64,000 nt of DNA, taken from NCBI GenBank assembly GCA_965278995.1, contig OZ257136.1, positions 4,092,001 through 4,156,000 on the forward strand. Direction: 5' to 3'. How positions within the stretch are numbered: position 1 is the stretch's first letter; the number at the start of each line of letters is the position of its first letter. Position numbers and translations under genes: made by a program. Under the pieces are notes generated by a model. The model was not told the DNA's origin. It did no database searches and was given only the letters and a program-made list of their open reading frames with translations. Positions 32,284-41,585 of the stretch are shown here, piece by piece. This DNA is from JADJYF01 sp965278995 (GTDB lineage: Bacteria; Pseudomonadota; Gammaproteobacteria; Ga0077536).

Positions 32284-32784
32284 TCACGGCGTGGGCTTGC
32301 GGCGATTACCAACCCGGGCCAGCAGGACTTCCTTGATATGCGGATGGACGAAGTCGCTGATATCGCCGCCCAGCGCCGCAATCTCGCGCACCAACGAAGA
32401 CGAGATATACGTGAACTTCTCCGAGGTCGGGAGGAACACCGTATCGGCTTCCGGCATGAGCTTGCGATTCATACCGGCGAGCTGGAATTCGTACTCGAAA
32501 TCAGTCACCGCGCGCAGCCCGCGCAGGATCAGCGATGCTTGGTTGGCACGCGCGAAATCCACCATCAATCCATCGAAGCGTTTGACTTCGACATTGGTAT
32601 AAGCGCGCAGGATTTCAGCGGCAAGCTCAACCCTTTCGTCGGCGGAAAACACCGCGTTTTTCGACGTACTGCCGGCAACCGCGACGATCAATCGCTCGAA
32701 CAGCGGCGAGGCGCGTGACACGATGTCGGTATGCCCGTGCGTAATCGGGTCGAACGTTCCCGGGTAAATGACCGTGATGCCCAA
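32284..32784 (-). CDS. coaD: Phosphopantetheine adenylyltransferase
   Basis: Penultimate step of coenzyme A synthesis. 166 residues. Nucleotidyltransferase motif PGTFDPITHGH (8-18), RGLRAVTDFEYE near 88-99, and the ISSSLVREIA motif near 127-136. Follows rsmD by 50 bp on the same strand, the usual rsmD-coaD pair. Confidence 0.97.
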   Translation of the reverse strand: MGITVIYPGTFDPITHGHTDIVSRASPLFERLIVAVAGSTSKNAVFSADERVELAAEILRAYTNVEVKRFDGLMVDFARANQASLILRGLRAVTDFEYEFQLAGMNRKLMPEADTVFLPTSEKFTYISSSLVREIAALGGDISDFVHPHIKEVLLARVGNRRKPTP

Positions 32785-32834
32785 AGCTGCTCCCTTTTTG
32801 CTGGAATTCGCCGGTAGCGGGCGAGCACTATAGC

Positions 32835-33401
32835 TCAGCCCGTGAATCTGACCAAAGCATAGCTGACCTGCCGTGTGTGCCCGACCCGATGTGGTGCAAA
32901 GGCGTGATGCTCGGGGACTGCATCGCGCTCGACTTCGATATAGACCAGCGCCCCTGGCATGAGCCAGCCCTCGGCCAGAAGGTCGAGCGCGCGAGCGGCA
33001 AAATCCTGGTGAAACGGCGGATCGCAGAAAACGATATTGAAGGGGCGCGGCGGGTTCCGCAGCCAGGTCAGCGCATCCGCTTCGACGACTTCGATCGATG
33101 GGCTCGCCAAGGTCTGCTGGAGTTCACGCAGCCGTCGGGCGAGTTCGCGTTCCCGTTCGACAAGGCAGGCCAACGCGGCGCCACGCGACACCGCCTCGAC
33201 GCCGAGCACACCGGTGCCGGCGAACAGATCAAGACAGCGAGCGCCAGGCAATTCCGGGTTGAGCCAGTTGAACAGCGTCTCGCGTACGCGATCGGAACTT
33301 GGCCGGAGCTCGGCCGTCGCGCCAACCTCGATGCGCCGGCCACGCCATTGCCCGGCAATGACCCGAACGTGTCCTGGTCGACTGCGTGGCCCGTCGCTCA
33401 T
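32835..33401 (-). CDS. rsmD: 16S rRNA (guanine(966)-N(2))-methyltransferase RsmD
   Basis: 188 residues from the ATG at 33401, which gives the usual start (HVRVIAGQWRGRRIEV at about 11-26); the frame is open 26 codons further up. SAM-binding LDLFAGTGVLGVEA near 57-70 and catalytic FCDPPFH (D/N-PP-F/Y/W type) near 128-134. Modifies 16S rRNA in the assembled 30S subunit. Downstream of two M16 peptidase genes, the conserved order. Confidence 0.94.
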   Translation of the reverse strand: MSDGPRSRPGHVRVIAGQWRGRRIEVGATAELRPSSDRVRETLFNWLNPELPGARCLDLFAGTGVLGVEAVSRGAALACLVERERELARRLRELQQTLASPSIEVVEADALTWLRNPPRPFNIVFCDPPFHQDFAARALDLLAEGWLMPGALVYIEVERDAVPEHHAFAPHRVGHTRQVSYALVRFTG

Positions 33402-33441
33402 CGATGAGCACAACCTGCGGAAGCGTCGTACGTGTAGCGAC

Positions 33442-34764
33442 TCAAGGTTTGGCCTGATTGTCGGCACCGCGACCGACAATGACCGTGATCATCTGTTCCG
33501 GGACTATACGACGCCGGAACGCATCCTTGACCTCGGCCGGCGTCACCGCAGCGACGTGCTCGACATAGGTCGCCAGATAGTCGAGCGGCAGATCGTAGAC
33601 GCCCATCATCGCAATGTATTCGGCCACCTGGTTGTTGCTCGCCAGCCGTAACGGAAATCCGCCGATCAGATTCTGGCGTGCCGCTTCCAGCGCATCGGCT
33701 GGCGGACCGTCCGCGATGAAGCGCTCGATGGTCTCCTTCAGCGCGGCGAGGGCCTCTTTTTCCTGGCTGGCGTCGGTCTGCAGCGTTGCGAGAAACGGGC
33801 CGGCTTGCGCCATCGGCGTGAAGTAGCTCGAAACCCCGTAGGTGATTCCGCGCTTGGAGCGTATTTCGCGCGACAACAGCGACGACAGCGAGTTACCGCC
33901 AAGTGCGTGATTACCGAGCACGAGAGCAAAATAGTCGGGATCGATACGACTGATGCCCGGCAGACCGACACGGATGTGGCTTTGGATTGAGGGAAAGTCC
34001 ACCCGCATTGTCGCTCCCTGAGTTGGTGCTACGGTTGGCAGTGGGGCCGCTCGTTCACCGGCTGGCAGCGGGGTGCTGATGCGTTCCGCCCAGGTCTCTG
34101 CATCGCTACGCGTGAGTGCGCCGACGATGGCGATGACCGCATTCTTCGCGACATAGTAGCGCTGATGAAATTTCTGTACGTCGGTGCGAGTCAGCGCGCC
34201 GATGCTGGTCGGTGTACCGTCCGGCGGGGAACCATAGGGATGACTGCCGTAGACGCTCGCGAAGAACGTATCCTCGGCAATATCCTCCGGCGATTGTTCC
34301 TTGTGTTTCAAACCGATCTGGGTCTGCGCGACAGCACGCTCGAATGCCGACGCCTCAAAGCGCGGTCGAGCAATGGTATCGATGAATAGAGCGAGTGCCG
34401 GATCGGCATAGCGTGCATCGCGCATCGTACGTAGACTCACATACGCCATATCGCGCTGTGATCCGTTACCGATAATCGCGCCTGTTGCTCCCAACGCTGC
34501 GCTGTAAGCTTCGACATCGCGCTCACCCGCGCCTTCGCTCAACAGACTGTTGGCGAGCCGCGCGAGCCCAGCCTGTGCCGCGTCGCGCGCGCCGCCTGCT
34601 GCGAACACCACGCGGACATCGACCATTGGAATTTCCGGTGCCGGTACGAACAGCACCCGGGCGCCGTTGCTGGTGGTCCAGGCGGTGACCTCGAAGCCGG
34701 CTTGCGCATCGACCGTAAACGCAAGCAGCAGTGTTGCCAGCAGGCCACCGAACGAGCGGCTCAT
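33442..34764 (-). CDS. M16 family peptidase-like protein, predicted non-catalytic subunit
   Basis: 440 residues with signal peptide (GGLLATLLLAFTVDAQA). Has the M16 fold blocks (LSSLLSREIRSKRGITYGV; C-terminal IGGFPLRLASN) but the place of the HxxEH zinc motif reads GLARLANSLL, so it should not bind zinc. Known: M16B proteins often form heterodimers of one catalytic and one inactive subunit. It overlaps the catalytic partner by four bases. Periplasmic peptide turnover is the likely role. Confidence 0.88.
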   Translation of the reverse strand: MSRSFGGLLATLLLAFTVDAQAGFEVTAWTTSNGARVLFVPAPEIPMVDVRVVFAAGGARDAAQAGLARLANSLLSEGAGERDVEAYSAALGATGAIIGNGSQRDMAYVSLRTMRDARYADPALALFIDTIARPRFEASAFERAVAQTQIGLKHKEQSPEDIAEDTFFASVYGSHPYGSPPDGTPTSIGALTRTDVQKFHQRYYVAKNAVIAIVGALTRSDAETWAERISTPLPAGERAAPLPTVAPTQGATMRVDFPSIQSHIRVGLPGISRIDPDYFALVLGNHALGGNSLSSLLSREIRSKRGITYGVSSYFTPMAQAGPFLATLQTDASQEKEALAALKETIERFIADGPPADALEAARQNLIGGFPLRLASNNQVAEYIAMMGVYDLPLDYLATYVEHVAAVTPAEVKDAFRRRIVPEQMITVIVGRGADNQAKP

Positions 34765-36104
34765 GGCGTCCCCTCCGGCAGCAGATGGGTGACGGTCAAA
34801 CGCTCCGGGCGAAGATACTTCACGGCCATCGCCACCACTTGTTCAGGCGTGATCGCCTGGATATTGGCGACGTACTGATCTTTCAGCCGCCAGTCGAGGC
34901 CGATGGCAGCAAGCCCGCCGATCATGCTCGCTTTGTGCTGCATCGAATCGCGCTCGAAGATGTCATCGGCGACGACCTGTGTTTTGATCCGTTCGAGTTC
35001 CGTCGCCGTCGGTGGGTCTTTTTCGAGCGCGGCGATTTCCTCCAGCAGCGCCTGTTCCAGCGCCGCAAGCGTGACGCCATCGCGCGGCACACTGCTAAGA
35101 CTGAACAGTGTCTCGAGGCGCGCTGCCGATCCGTAACTGGCACTGACACCGGCAGCGAGTTCACGGCCGCGCACGAGTCGGCTGGTCAATCGCGCGCTGT
35201 CGTCGCCGGCCAGCGTTTCGGCGAGTACGTCGAGCGCATACGTTTCCCAGGCTGGGGCTTGCGCATCGTGCGCTTGCAGACCCAGCGCAGGCGCTTTAAA
35301 CGCCATGACCAGATAGGGCAGGCGCGCTTTGGCGCTGTGAATTTCGAGGCGCTTCTGGCCGAGTTGCGGGACTTCCGGGCGCGGTCGTGGCGGCGGGATG
35401 TCGCTGGCTGCGAGCGGACCGAAATGCTGGCGGGCGAGTGCGAGTACAGCGTCGGCCTGCACATCTCCGACTACAATGACGATGGCGTTGTTCGGCCCGT
35501 ACCAGCGTTGATACCAGGCCCGTAGATCGTCGGCCGTCATGTTCTTGATGTCGGATTCCCAACCGATGGTCGGATAGCGATAGGGGCTCGTTTGATAAGC
35601 CGTGGCGAGTGCAGCTTCGTACGCCAGCGACTGCGGATTGTCATCAGTCCTCAATCGGCGCTCTTCGAGCACGACATTGATTTCTTTGGCGAACTCGCTG
35701 TCATCAATGACGAGATCGCGCATGCGCTCAGCTTCGAGTTCGAAGCTGAGCGCAACATTCGACGCCGCCCATTCCTCGAAGTAAACCGTGTAGTCATCCG
35801 TGGTAAACGCATTTTCGCGCCCGCCACGAGCAGCGACAATGCGCGAGAACTCGCCTTCGGCATGCTGCTTCGTGCCCTTGAACATCATGTGTTCGAGCGC
35901 ATGCGAGACCCCTGTGACGCCATCGTGTTCGTAAGACGAACCGACCTGATACCAGACCTGGACGACCGCGACCGGAGCGCGGTGATCTTCGTCGACAATC
36001 AGCCGCAGGCCATTCGGCAGCGTGAATTCGCGGGCCAAACCCGGCGTCGCTGCCATGACCGGTACGGCGCCGAGCAACAGCGCGCAGACCAGTAGTGTCC
36101 GCAT
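34761..36104 (-). CDS. M16 family zinc metallopeptidase, catalytic subunit
   Basis: 447 residues with signal peptide (TLLVCALLLGAVPVMA). HALEH at about 68-72 is the inverted zinc motif HxxEH, and the distal Glu lies in the following helix (about 75 residues on). LTSRLVRGRELAAGVSASYGS is the substrate-binding Arg/Tyr region of the C-terminal half. Works with the adjacent inactive subunit. The 297 bp upstream, shared with ftsY, hold no gene. Confidence 0.92.
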   Translation of the reverse strand: MRTLLVCALLLGAVPVMAATPGLAREFTLPNGLRLIVDEDHRAPVAVVQVWYQVGSSYEHDGVTGVSHALEHMMFKGTKQHAEGEFSRIVAARGGRENAFTTDDYTVYFEEWAASNVALSFELEAERMRDLVIDDSEFAKEINVVLEERRLRTDDNPQSLAYEAALATAYQTSPYRYPTIGWESDIKNMTADDLRAWYQRWYGPNNAIVIVVGDVQADAVLALARQHFGPLAASDIPPPRPRPEVPQLGQKRLEIHSAKARLPYLVMAFKAPALGLQAHDAQAPAWETYALDVLAETLAGDDSARLTSRLVRGRELAAGVSASYGSAARLETLFSLSSVPRDGVTLAALEQALLEEIAALEKDPPTATELERIKTQVVADDIFERDSMQHKASMIGGLAAIGLDWRLKDQYVANIQAITPEQVVAMAVKYLRPERLTVTHLLPEGTP

Positions 36105-36401
36105 AGGGATGACGCTCCATGATGTTAAAGTACACTCTGACCAGGTCCATTCTGGACGACACAGAGCATGGGATTCGACACCGCGATATTCGCTTCCCCG
36201 GCAAAACGCTGATGACGGGCGAGGGCGGCTTGCGCTACGCCGGCGGTTCGGCAGGTGCTGGCGGTCTGTCGGGCTGATAGCCGTTTGTGGGCCTCAGGCT
36301 GAATCTATTGCGTCGCGATTCCCTAAGTCCGGCAAGCTGCTAGGATATCGCATTCGTGCCGGCCGGGCGCCGGTTCTCAGATTTGCCAACCAGGCTGCTA
36401 G

Positions 36402-37334
36402 ATGTTCAGTCGACTTAAAGCCGGCATCGCGCGTACGCGCGACGGATTGGTAGGTGGCCTCGGCCGTCTGTTCGGGGTGCGGGCGCGACTCGATCAAGCC
36501 ACGCTCGAGGAACTCGAAACGGTCCTGCTGCGGGCCGACGTCGGCGTCGCAGCCACGGCGCGCATCGTCGAACGCGTTCGCAAGCTGCCACCGGGGCAAA
36601 CCCCGCGCGAAGCAATTGCTGCGGAAATGGCCGCCATCCTCGCACCCTGCGAACAGCCATTCGATTATGCGCCGGCAGGTGCTGAGCCGTATGTGGTGCT
36701 CGTCGTCGGTGTGAACGGTGTCGGCAAGACCACCACCATCGCGAAAATTGCCCATCAACTCAAAGCTCGTGGTCGTCGCGTCATGCTTGCCGCAGGCGAT
36801 ACATTTCGCGCCGCCGCTGTCGATCAGCTGAAGACCTGGGGAACGCGTCTCGACATTCCGGTCGTTGCACAAGCACCGGGCGCCGATCCGGCATCGGTTA
36901 TTTTCGACGCCTGCAGCGCTGCTTCAGCGCGCGGGATCGAGGTTCTGATTGCGGACACGGCCGGCCGGCTGCATACCCAGGACAACCTGATGGCGGAACT
37001 GGCCAAGGTCCGCCGCGTAGTCGCGAAACAGAATCCGGAAGCCCCGCACGAGACGCTGCTGGTGCTCGATGCAACGATGGGGCAGAACGCCATCAGTCAG
37101 GCGCAGGAGTTCTGCGCCGCTGTCGCCGTATCGGGTTTATGTCTGACCAAGCTCGATGGCACCGCGCGCGGAGGCGTTATTTTTGCGCTTGCCGAGCGTT
37201 TCCATCTGCCGATCCGCTACGTCGGCGTTGGCGAGCAAGCTGACGATCTGCAGGTCTTCGAAGCTCAGGCTTTCATCGAGGCACTGCTCGGCGAGTTCGG
37301 TACGGCTACCGTGGAAATCGACGGCGAGCAGTGA
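36402..37334 (+). CDS. ftsY: Signal recognition particle receptor FtsY
   Basis: Membrane-associated GTPase that docks SRP-ribosome complexes at the Sec translocon. 310 residues: N domain at about 1-95, G domain with GVNGVGKTTTIAKIA (G1), DTFRAAAVDQL (G2), DTAGR (G3), TKLDGTARGG (G4/G5 region). It lacks the long acidic A domain of E. coli FtsY, a natural short form. It overlaps ftsE by four bases. Confidence 0.97.
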   Translation: MFSRLKAGIARTRDGLVGGLGRLFGVRARLDQATLEELETVLLRADVGVAATARIVERVRKLPPGQTPREAIAAEMAAILAPCEQPFDYAPAGAEPYVVLVVGVNGVGKTTTIAKIAHQLKARGRRVMLAAGDTFRAAAVDQLKTWGTRLDIPVVAQAPGADPASVIFDACSAASARGIEVLIADTAGRLHTQDNLMAELAKVRRVVAKQNPEAPHETLLVLDATMGQNAISQAQEFCAAVAVSGLCLTKLDGTARGGVIFALAERFHLPIRYVGVGEQADDLQVFEAQAFIEALLGEFGTATVEIDGEQ

Positions 37335-37990
37335 TCCAGTTCAGCGGCGTGTCCAAGATCTACCCCGGCGGTAACGAAGGGGTTCGTGACGTCAATCTCG
37401 ATATCGCAACCGGCGAGTTCTGTTTCCTGACCGGCCATTCCGGCGCCGGTAAAAGCACGCTGCTGCGTCTGGTGGCCTTGATCGAGCGCGCTACGCGCGG
37501 CCAGATTGTGGTCTACGGTCGTAATCTCGAGCGGGTGCCGGCCGGCGAAATTCCGTTCTACCGTCGGCAGATCGGCATGATTTTCCAGCATCACCGCCTG
37601 CTGGCCGAGCGAAGTGTGTTCGACAACGTCGCGCTACCGCTGATCATTGCCGGCATTCGCCATACCGAAGTGCGCAAGCGCGTGCGTGCGGCGCTCGACA
37701 AGGTCAACCTTCTGCATAAGGAAAATACGCTGCCGCCGACGTTGTCGAGCGGCGAGCAGCAGCGAGTCGGCATTGCGCGCGCCGTCGTCAATCGGCCCGG
37801 CATGCTGCTCGCCGATGAACCGACCGGAAATCTCGATCGTGAGCTCGCCCACGAGATCCTGGGCTTGTTTGACCAGTTCAACCAAGTCGGCGTAACGGTC
37901 TTGATTGCGACCCATGACACCGATCTCATCCGCCTGCGGCCTCGGCGCGTGATCGAACTGCGCCAGGGCCAATTGATCCCGGCGTGCTAG
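37331..37990 (+). CDS. ftsE: Cell division ATP-binding protein FtsE
   Basis: 219 residues. Walker A GHSGAGKST near 37-45, signature LSSGEQQRVGIARA near 138-151, Walker B MLLADEPTGNLD near 158-169. With FtsX it forms an ABC complex that activates peptidoglycan hydrolases at the septum. Overlaps both neighbours, so the ftsY-E-X genes are co-translated. Confidence 0.97.
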   Translation: MIQFSGVSKIYPGGNEGVRDVNLDIATGEFCFLTGHSGAGKSTLLRLVALIERATRGQIVVYGRNLERVPAGEIPFYRRQIGMIFQHHRLLAERSVFDNVALPLIIAGIRHTEVRKRVRAALDKVNLLHKENTLPPTLSSGEQQRVGIARAVVNRPGMLLADEPTGNLDRELAHEILGLFDQFNQVGVTVLIATHDTDLIRLRPRRVIELRQGQLIPAC

Positions 37991-38952
37991 GGCGCAGACA
38001 AGACACGGGCGGCCGGGCGCCACGCGCCGAAGCACTGCGCGCCGTTCACGCGCGCGCGGCGCGCGAAGGTCTTGCGCATATGCGTCGCACGCCGCTCACT
38101 ACCGTAGTCGGCGTTGCCGTGATGGCCATCGCGCTCGGGCTGCCGGCCCTGCTGGACGCACTGCTGGAGAATCAGCGGGCGCTGGCCGGAGCCTGGGGCG
38201 GAAAGCCCAGCCTGACGGTGTTTGTCACACCCGGCGTCGAACGAGATGCGGCACAGGCACTCAGCACGCAGGTGGCGAGCGACGCCGACATTGCCGCCGT
38301 CGAGTTCATCGATGCAGCCACCGCGCTCGCCGAAATGAGCGCGGCTGCCGGCGTATCGGCGACACTCGATGACGTTGACGCCGACCTGCCGCAAATGATC
38401 GTCGTCACGCCGCGCGCTACCGCATGGTCCGGCGGGCGGGCCGACGGGCTGGTGCAGCGCCTTGAGGCGCTGCCGGATGTCGATCAAGTCATTGTCGACT
38501 TTGCCTGGGTCGAGCGTCTCGGTGCGCTGGAAGCGCTGGCACGGTGCGGCGTCGTCCTGCTCGGCATCATGCTCGGCTGCGCGACGATGCTCATCGTCGG
38601 CAATATCATCCGCGTACTGGTCGAAGAGCAGATGCCGACCATCGAAGTGTTGAAGCTGATTGGCGCGACTGACGCCTTCATCCGCCGACCGTTCCTCTAC
38701 AGTGGGGCGCTGCAGGGTCTGGCGGCCGGACTGCTGGCGCTGCTGCTGGTCGAAGGCGCGCTGGCCGCACTGACGGTACCGGTAGCGCGGCTCGCAGCCG
38801 CTTATGCCAGCCGCTTCGAACTGCACAGCTTTCCAGCGGTCCATGGCATAGTCGTGGTCGTATTGGCTACTGCCCTGGGCTGGTGCGGCGCGTGGCTCGG
38901 CATCGGCCTGCGCCTGAACCGGCTTAACCCCGACGCTGGCGCCGCGTCTTAG
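37984..38952 (+). CDS. ftsX: Cell division protein FtsX
   Basis: 322 residues from a GTG overlapping the ftsE stop by 7 bases. A basic N-terminal cytoplasmic part is followed by a membrane segment near 40-60, an extracytoplasmic domain of about 110 residues, and three further membrane segments (about 190-215, 240-265, 290-315), the FtsX layout. The stop codon overlaps the CIRCE element that precedes rpoH. Confidence 0.94.
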   Translation: MLGRRQDTGGRAPRAEALRAVHARAAREGLAHMRRTPLTTVVGVAVMAIALGLPALLDALLENQRALAGAWGGKPSLTVFVTPGVERDAAQALSTQVASDADIAAVEFIDAATALAEMSAAAGVSATLDDVDADLPQMIVVTPRATAWSGGRADGLVQRLEALPDVDQVIVDFAWVERLGALEALARCGVVLLGIMLGCATMLIVGNIIRVLVEEQMPTIEVLKLIGATDAFIRRPFLYSGALQGLAAGLLALLLVEGALAALTVPVARLAAAYASRFELHSFPAVHGIVVVVLATALGWCGAWLGIGLRLNRLNPDAGAAS

Positions 38953-38975
38953 CACTCTTGCGCGAGGAGTGCTAA
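38949..38975. promoter_or_regulatory. CIRCE operator upstream of rpoH
   Basis: TTAGCACTC-N9-GAGTGCTAA, a perfect match to the CIRCE consensus bound by the heat-shock repressor HrcA. It begins on the last bases of ftsX and ends 40 bp before the rpoH start. Known: CIRCE usually controls groESL, dnaK and hrcA. Inference: HrcA represses rpoH here. Confidence 0.92.
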
Positions 38976-39015
38976 ACTCTGCCTCAACTGTATGACTTTA
39001 CCGAGGTTCATCCCC

Positions 39016-39891
39016 ATGGCAACTGCCCTCAACCTCCAGCTTCCCTCAACCGCCGGCTCGCTCGAAGCCTATATCGATGCGGTCAACCGGATTCCGCTGC
39101 TGACCCTCGAAGAGGAACAGGACCTGGGCCGGCGCCTGCGCGACGACAACGATCTGAGCGCGGCTCGCCAGCTGGTGCTGTCGCACCTCCGCTTCGTGGT
39201 CAGCGTCGCGCGCAGCTATAGCGGCTATGGACTGTCGCAGAACGACCTGATCCAGGAAGGCAATATTGGTCTGATGAAGGCGGTCAAGCGTTTCGACCCC
39301 GCGGTCGGCGTGCGTCTGGTCTCGTTTGCGGTCCACTGGATCAAAGCAGAGATGCATGAGTTCATCCTCAAGAACTGGCGCATCGTGAAGATTGCAACGA
39401 CGAAAGCGCAGCGCAAACTGTTCTTCAACTTGCGCGGGGCCAAGAAAACCCTGGGTTGGATGGGCGCGAAGGAAGTCGATGCCGTGGCCAAGGAATTTGA
39501 CGTCGACACGCGTGACGTACTGACGATGGAACAGCGCCTGCACGCGCATGATGTGTCGTTCGACTTCCATCCCGACAGCGACGACGATCCGTTCGTCCCG
39601 GCCGCATATCTTGAGGATTTACGCTACGAACCCGGCAATCAGCTCGACCGCGTCGAGCGCGCCGGGAATTCCATCGATGGTCTGCATGTGGCACTCACCA
39701 AACTCGACGAGCGAAGCCGAGACATCGTCGTCTGCCGCTGGCTGCAGGAGCCGAAAGCGACGCTGCACGATCTGGCGGACAAGTACGGCGTGTCCGCCGA
39801 ACGCATTCGTCAGATTGAGAAGAACGCCTTTGCGATCATGAAAAAAGCCATGCCGGAACTCGATGCGGCTCTCGGTTCTGACACCGAGTAA
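39016..39891 (+). CDS. rpoH: RNA polymerase heat-shock sigma factor RpoH (sigma-32)
   Basis: 291 residues from the ATG at 39016, which has GAGG nine bases upstream; an ATG at 38992 would add 8 residues. Region 2 (DLIQEGNIGLMKAVKRFDP; VSFAVHWIKAEMHEF), the RpoH box QRKLFFNLR near 131-139, and a C-terminal region 4.2 helix-turn-helix (TLHDLADKYGVSAERIRQIE). Directs chaperone and protease transcription on protein stress. It follows ftsYEX as in E. coli, but with CIRCE in the gap. Confidence 0.97.
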   Translation: MATALNLQLPSTAGSLEAYIDAVNRIPLLTLEEEQDLGRRLRDDNDLSAARQLVLSHLRFVVSVARSYSGYGLSQNDLIQEGNIGLMKAVKRFDPAVGVRLVSFAVHWIKAEMHEFILKNWRIVKIATTKAQRKLFFNLRGAKKTLGWMGAKEVDAVAKEFDVDTRDVLTMEQRLHAHDVSFDFHPDSDDDPFVPAAYLEDLRYEPGNQLDRVERAGNSIDGLHVALTKLDERSRDIVVCRWLQEPKATLHDLADKYGVSAERIRQIEKNAFAIMKKAMPELDAALGSDTE

Positions 39892-39905
39892 TGGCGCGGG
39901 AGGGT

Positions 39906-40634
39906 CTATCCCTCCCCGCTGATTGCCATCCGGGTTGTGTCTCGCGTGCGTACCGACAATGACGCGAGATAGAGCAGGAGAAACAGCGCAAAGTAATATT
40001 CCTGCGGTTCGCTGTAGCGGATTTCATAAGGCAGCGAGGGGAGTTCCAGTACGTCCTTGATCCGTGGCGGCAGCCGGATGGCGATGGCGAGGATTGCCGT
40101 TGGCAGGCAATCGAATGTCGGCCAGAACCAATACGCGAAAGACGTCGGCACGCGGGATTTGCTGCGGCGCCATTCGAGCAGCGGAACGACGATGCCACCG
40201 AACAGCACCCAGAGTTCGAGCAGCAGACGTGGTTTCTGATCGAACCAGCTGCTCATATTGTGAAGGTTGGTTTCCTGCTGATCGTTGACCTCAATGATCG
40301 CCTCAGGCGTCTGCCAGTGGAATAGCTGCTGACCCCACGACAGCTCCTCGCCCGCCAGATAAAAGCAGGCCAGCGCCAGCAGCCCCACCCATGGTCGCAG
40401 CAGATGGTGCTGTCGACCATGACGCAATCGCCACCACAATCGCACACCGATCACGCAACCGATGCCGGCAACCAGGGGCGTAGCAAGCTCGATCAGGCCG
40501 AGTTCCCCATCGATCCAGGTGCGATAAGTTGCCATATCGACCATCCGCACGGCCATCACGATGACAATGAGCAGCGGCGGCAACCACAGTCGCTGCCAGG
40601 CGGGCAAAACGGCTTGAACACGCGTTGCAGTCAT
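39906..40634 (-). CDS. Conserved-looking integral membrane protein, unknown function
   Basis: 242 residues with about six hydrophobic segments (17-33, 48-66, 78-98, 135-153, 165-185, 212-230). A polar loop between the third and fourth contains EELSWGQQLFHWQTPE, rich in acidic and aromatic residues and possibly the functional core. It lies 5 bp from ctaB on the same strand, so it may belong to the heme A genes by transcription. No family named. Confidence 0.7.
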   Translation of the reverse strand: MTATRVQAVLPAWQRLWLPPLLIVIVMAVRMVDMATYRTWIDGELGLIELATPLVAGIGCVIGVRLWWRLRHGRQHHLLRPWVGLLALACFYLAGEELSWGQQLFHWQTPEAIIEVNDQQETNLHNMSSWFDQKPRLLLELWVLFGGIVVPLLEWRRSKSRVPTSFAYWFWPTFDCLPTAILAIAIRLPPRIKDVLELPSLPYEIRYSEPQEYYFALFLLLYLASLSVRTRDTTRMAISGEG

Positions 40635-40639
40635 CGGTG

Positions 40640-41557
40640 TCAGGCGATGCCAGTAAGGTTCAGCAACGCGTTCCAGTAATGGTCGACAAAAAAGAAGAAG
40701 AAAAGCGCGCCGAGATAGATGATCGAATATCTGAACGTGCGCATGGCCAGTTCGTCGTCGTGATCGCGCTGCATGCGGATGGCGTAGTAAAGAAAACCGG
40801 CGTCGAGCACTAACGCGCCAACCAGATAGACAATGCCGCTCATATAGGTTGCATACGGCAGCAAGGTCGAAATAACGAGAATCAGGGTGTAGAGCAGGAT
40901 CTGCACGCGCGTGTAATCGACGCCGTGCGTAATAGGCAACATCGGTATATCGGCTTTGGCGTAATCGTCACGGCGATAAATCGCGAGCGCCCAGAAATGC
41001 GGCGGTGTCCACGCGAAAATAATCAGAAACAGCAACAACGCATGGGGGTCGACAGAACCGGTGACAGCAGTCCAGCCCAGCACCGGTGGCGCGGCACCTG
41101 CGGCGCCGCCGATGACGATATTCTGCGGCGTCGCATATTTCAGATACATCGTATAGACGACCGCGTAGCCGATCAGTGAGGCAAACGTCAGCACGGCGGT
41201 CAGCACGTTGACGAACGCAATCAACAGGTACATCGACAGGGCGCCGATGATCAGGGCGAAGATCAACGCCTGCGCCCGGTTCAGCCCGCCTTGCGGCAGC
41301 GGCCGATTACGCGTGCGCGCCATCAACGCATCGATACGATATTCAGCGACATGGTTGATGGCTGCAGCAGAGGCCGCGGCCAACGCAATACCAAGTGTCG
41401 CCGGAACGAAGGTAGCGAGCGGTACCGCTCCAGGGATCGACAGGAACATGCCGATGACTGCCGTAAAAACGATAAGTCCGACGACACGGGGTTTGCACAG
41501 CTCGGCGTAGTCGCGCCAGTGGCCGAGGGTGCTGGAAACCATGGTATTCGCGATCAT
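40640..41557 (-). CDS. ctaB: Protoheme IX farnesyltransferase (heme O synthase)
   Basis: Adds a farnesyl group to heme B, the first step to heme A for aa3 oxidase. 305 residues, UbiA-type prenyltransferase with eight to nine membrane segments. The first motif reads NHVAEYRIDALMARTRNRPLP (two stretches joined around ID), as in CtaB/CyoE, and a second acidic loop includes YRRDDYAKADIPMLP. Follows ctaA by 28 bp. Confidence 0.95.
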   Translation of the reverse strand: MIANTMVSSTLGHWRDYAELCKPRVVGLIVFTAVIGMFLSIPGAVPLATFVPATLGIALAAASAAAINHVAEYRIDALMARTRNRPLPQGGLNRAQALIFALIIGALSMYLLIAFVNVLTAVLTFASLIGYAVVYTMYLKYATPQNIVIGGAAGAAPPVLGWTAVTGSVDPHALLLFLIIFAWTPPHFWALAIYRRDDYAKADIPMLPITHGVDYTRVQILLYTLILVISTLLPYATYMSGIVYLVGALVLDAGFLYYAIRMQRDHDDELAMRTFRYSIIYLGALFFFFFVDHYWNALLNLTGIA

Positions 41558-41585
41558 CGGGGCGCTACTCTAACGGGGCTGGAAA

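Noticed and set aside
36131..36170. Third possible copy of the ACCCTGGTC repeat before ftsY
   Set aside because: It aligns only with several gaps and mismatches; too weak to call.
37987..38955. 322-codon open frame on the minus strand
   Set aside because: Exact antisense of ftsX; no motif and no ribosome-binding site.
39897..39925. Hairpin between rpoH and the converging membrane gene as a terminator
   Set aside because: The stem has a bulge and there is no T-run on either strand, and it overlaps the coding end of the minus-strand gene.
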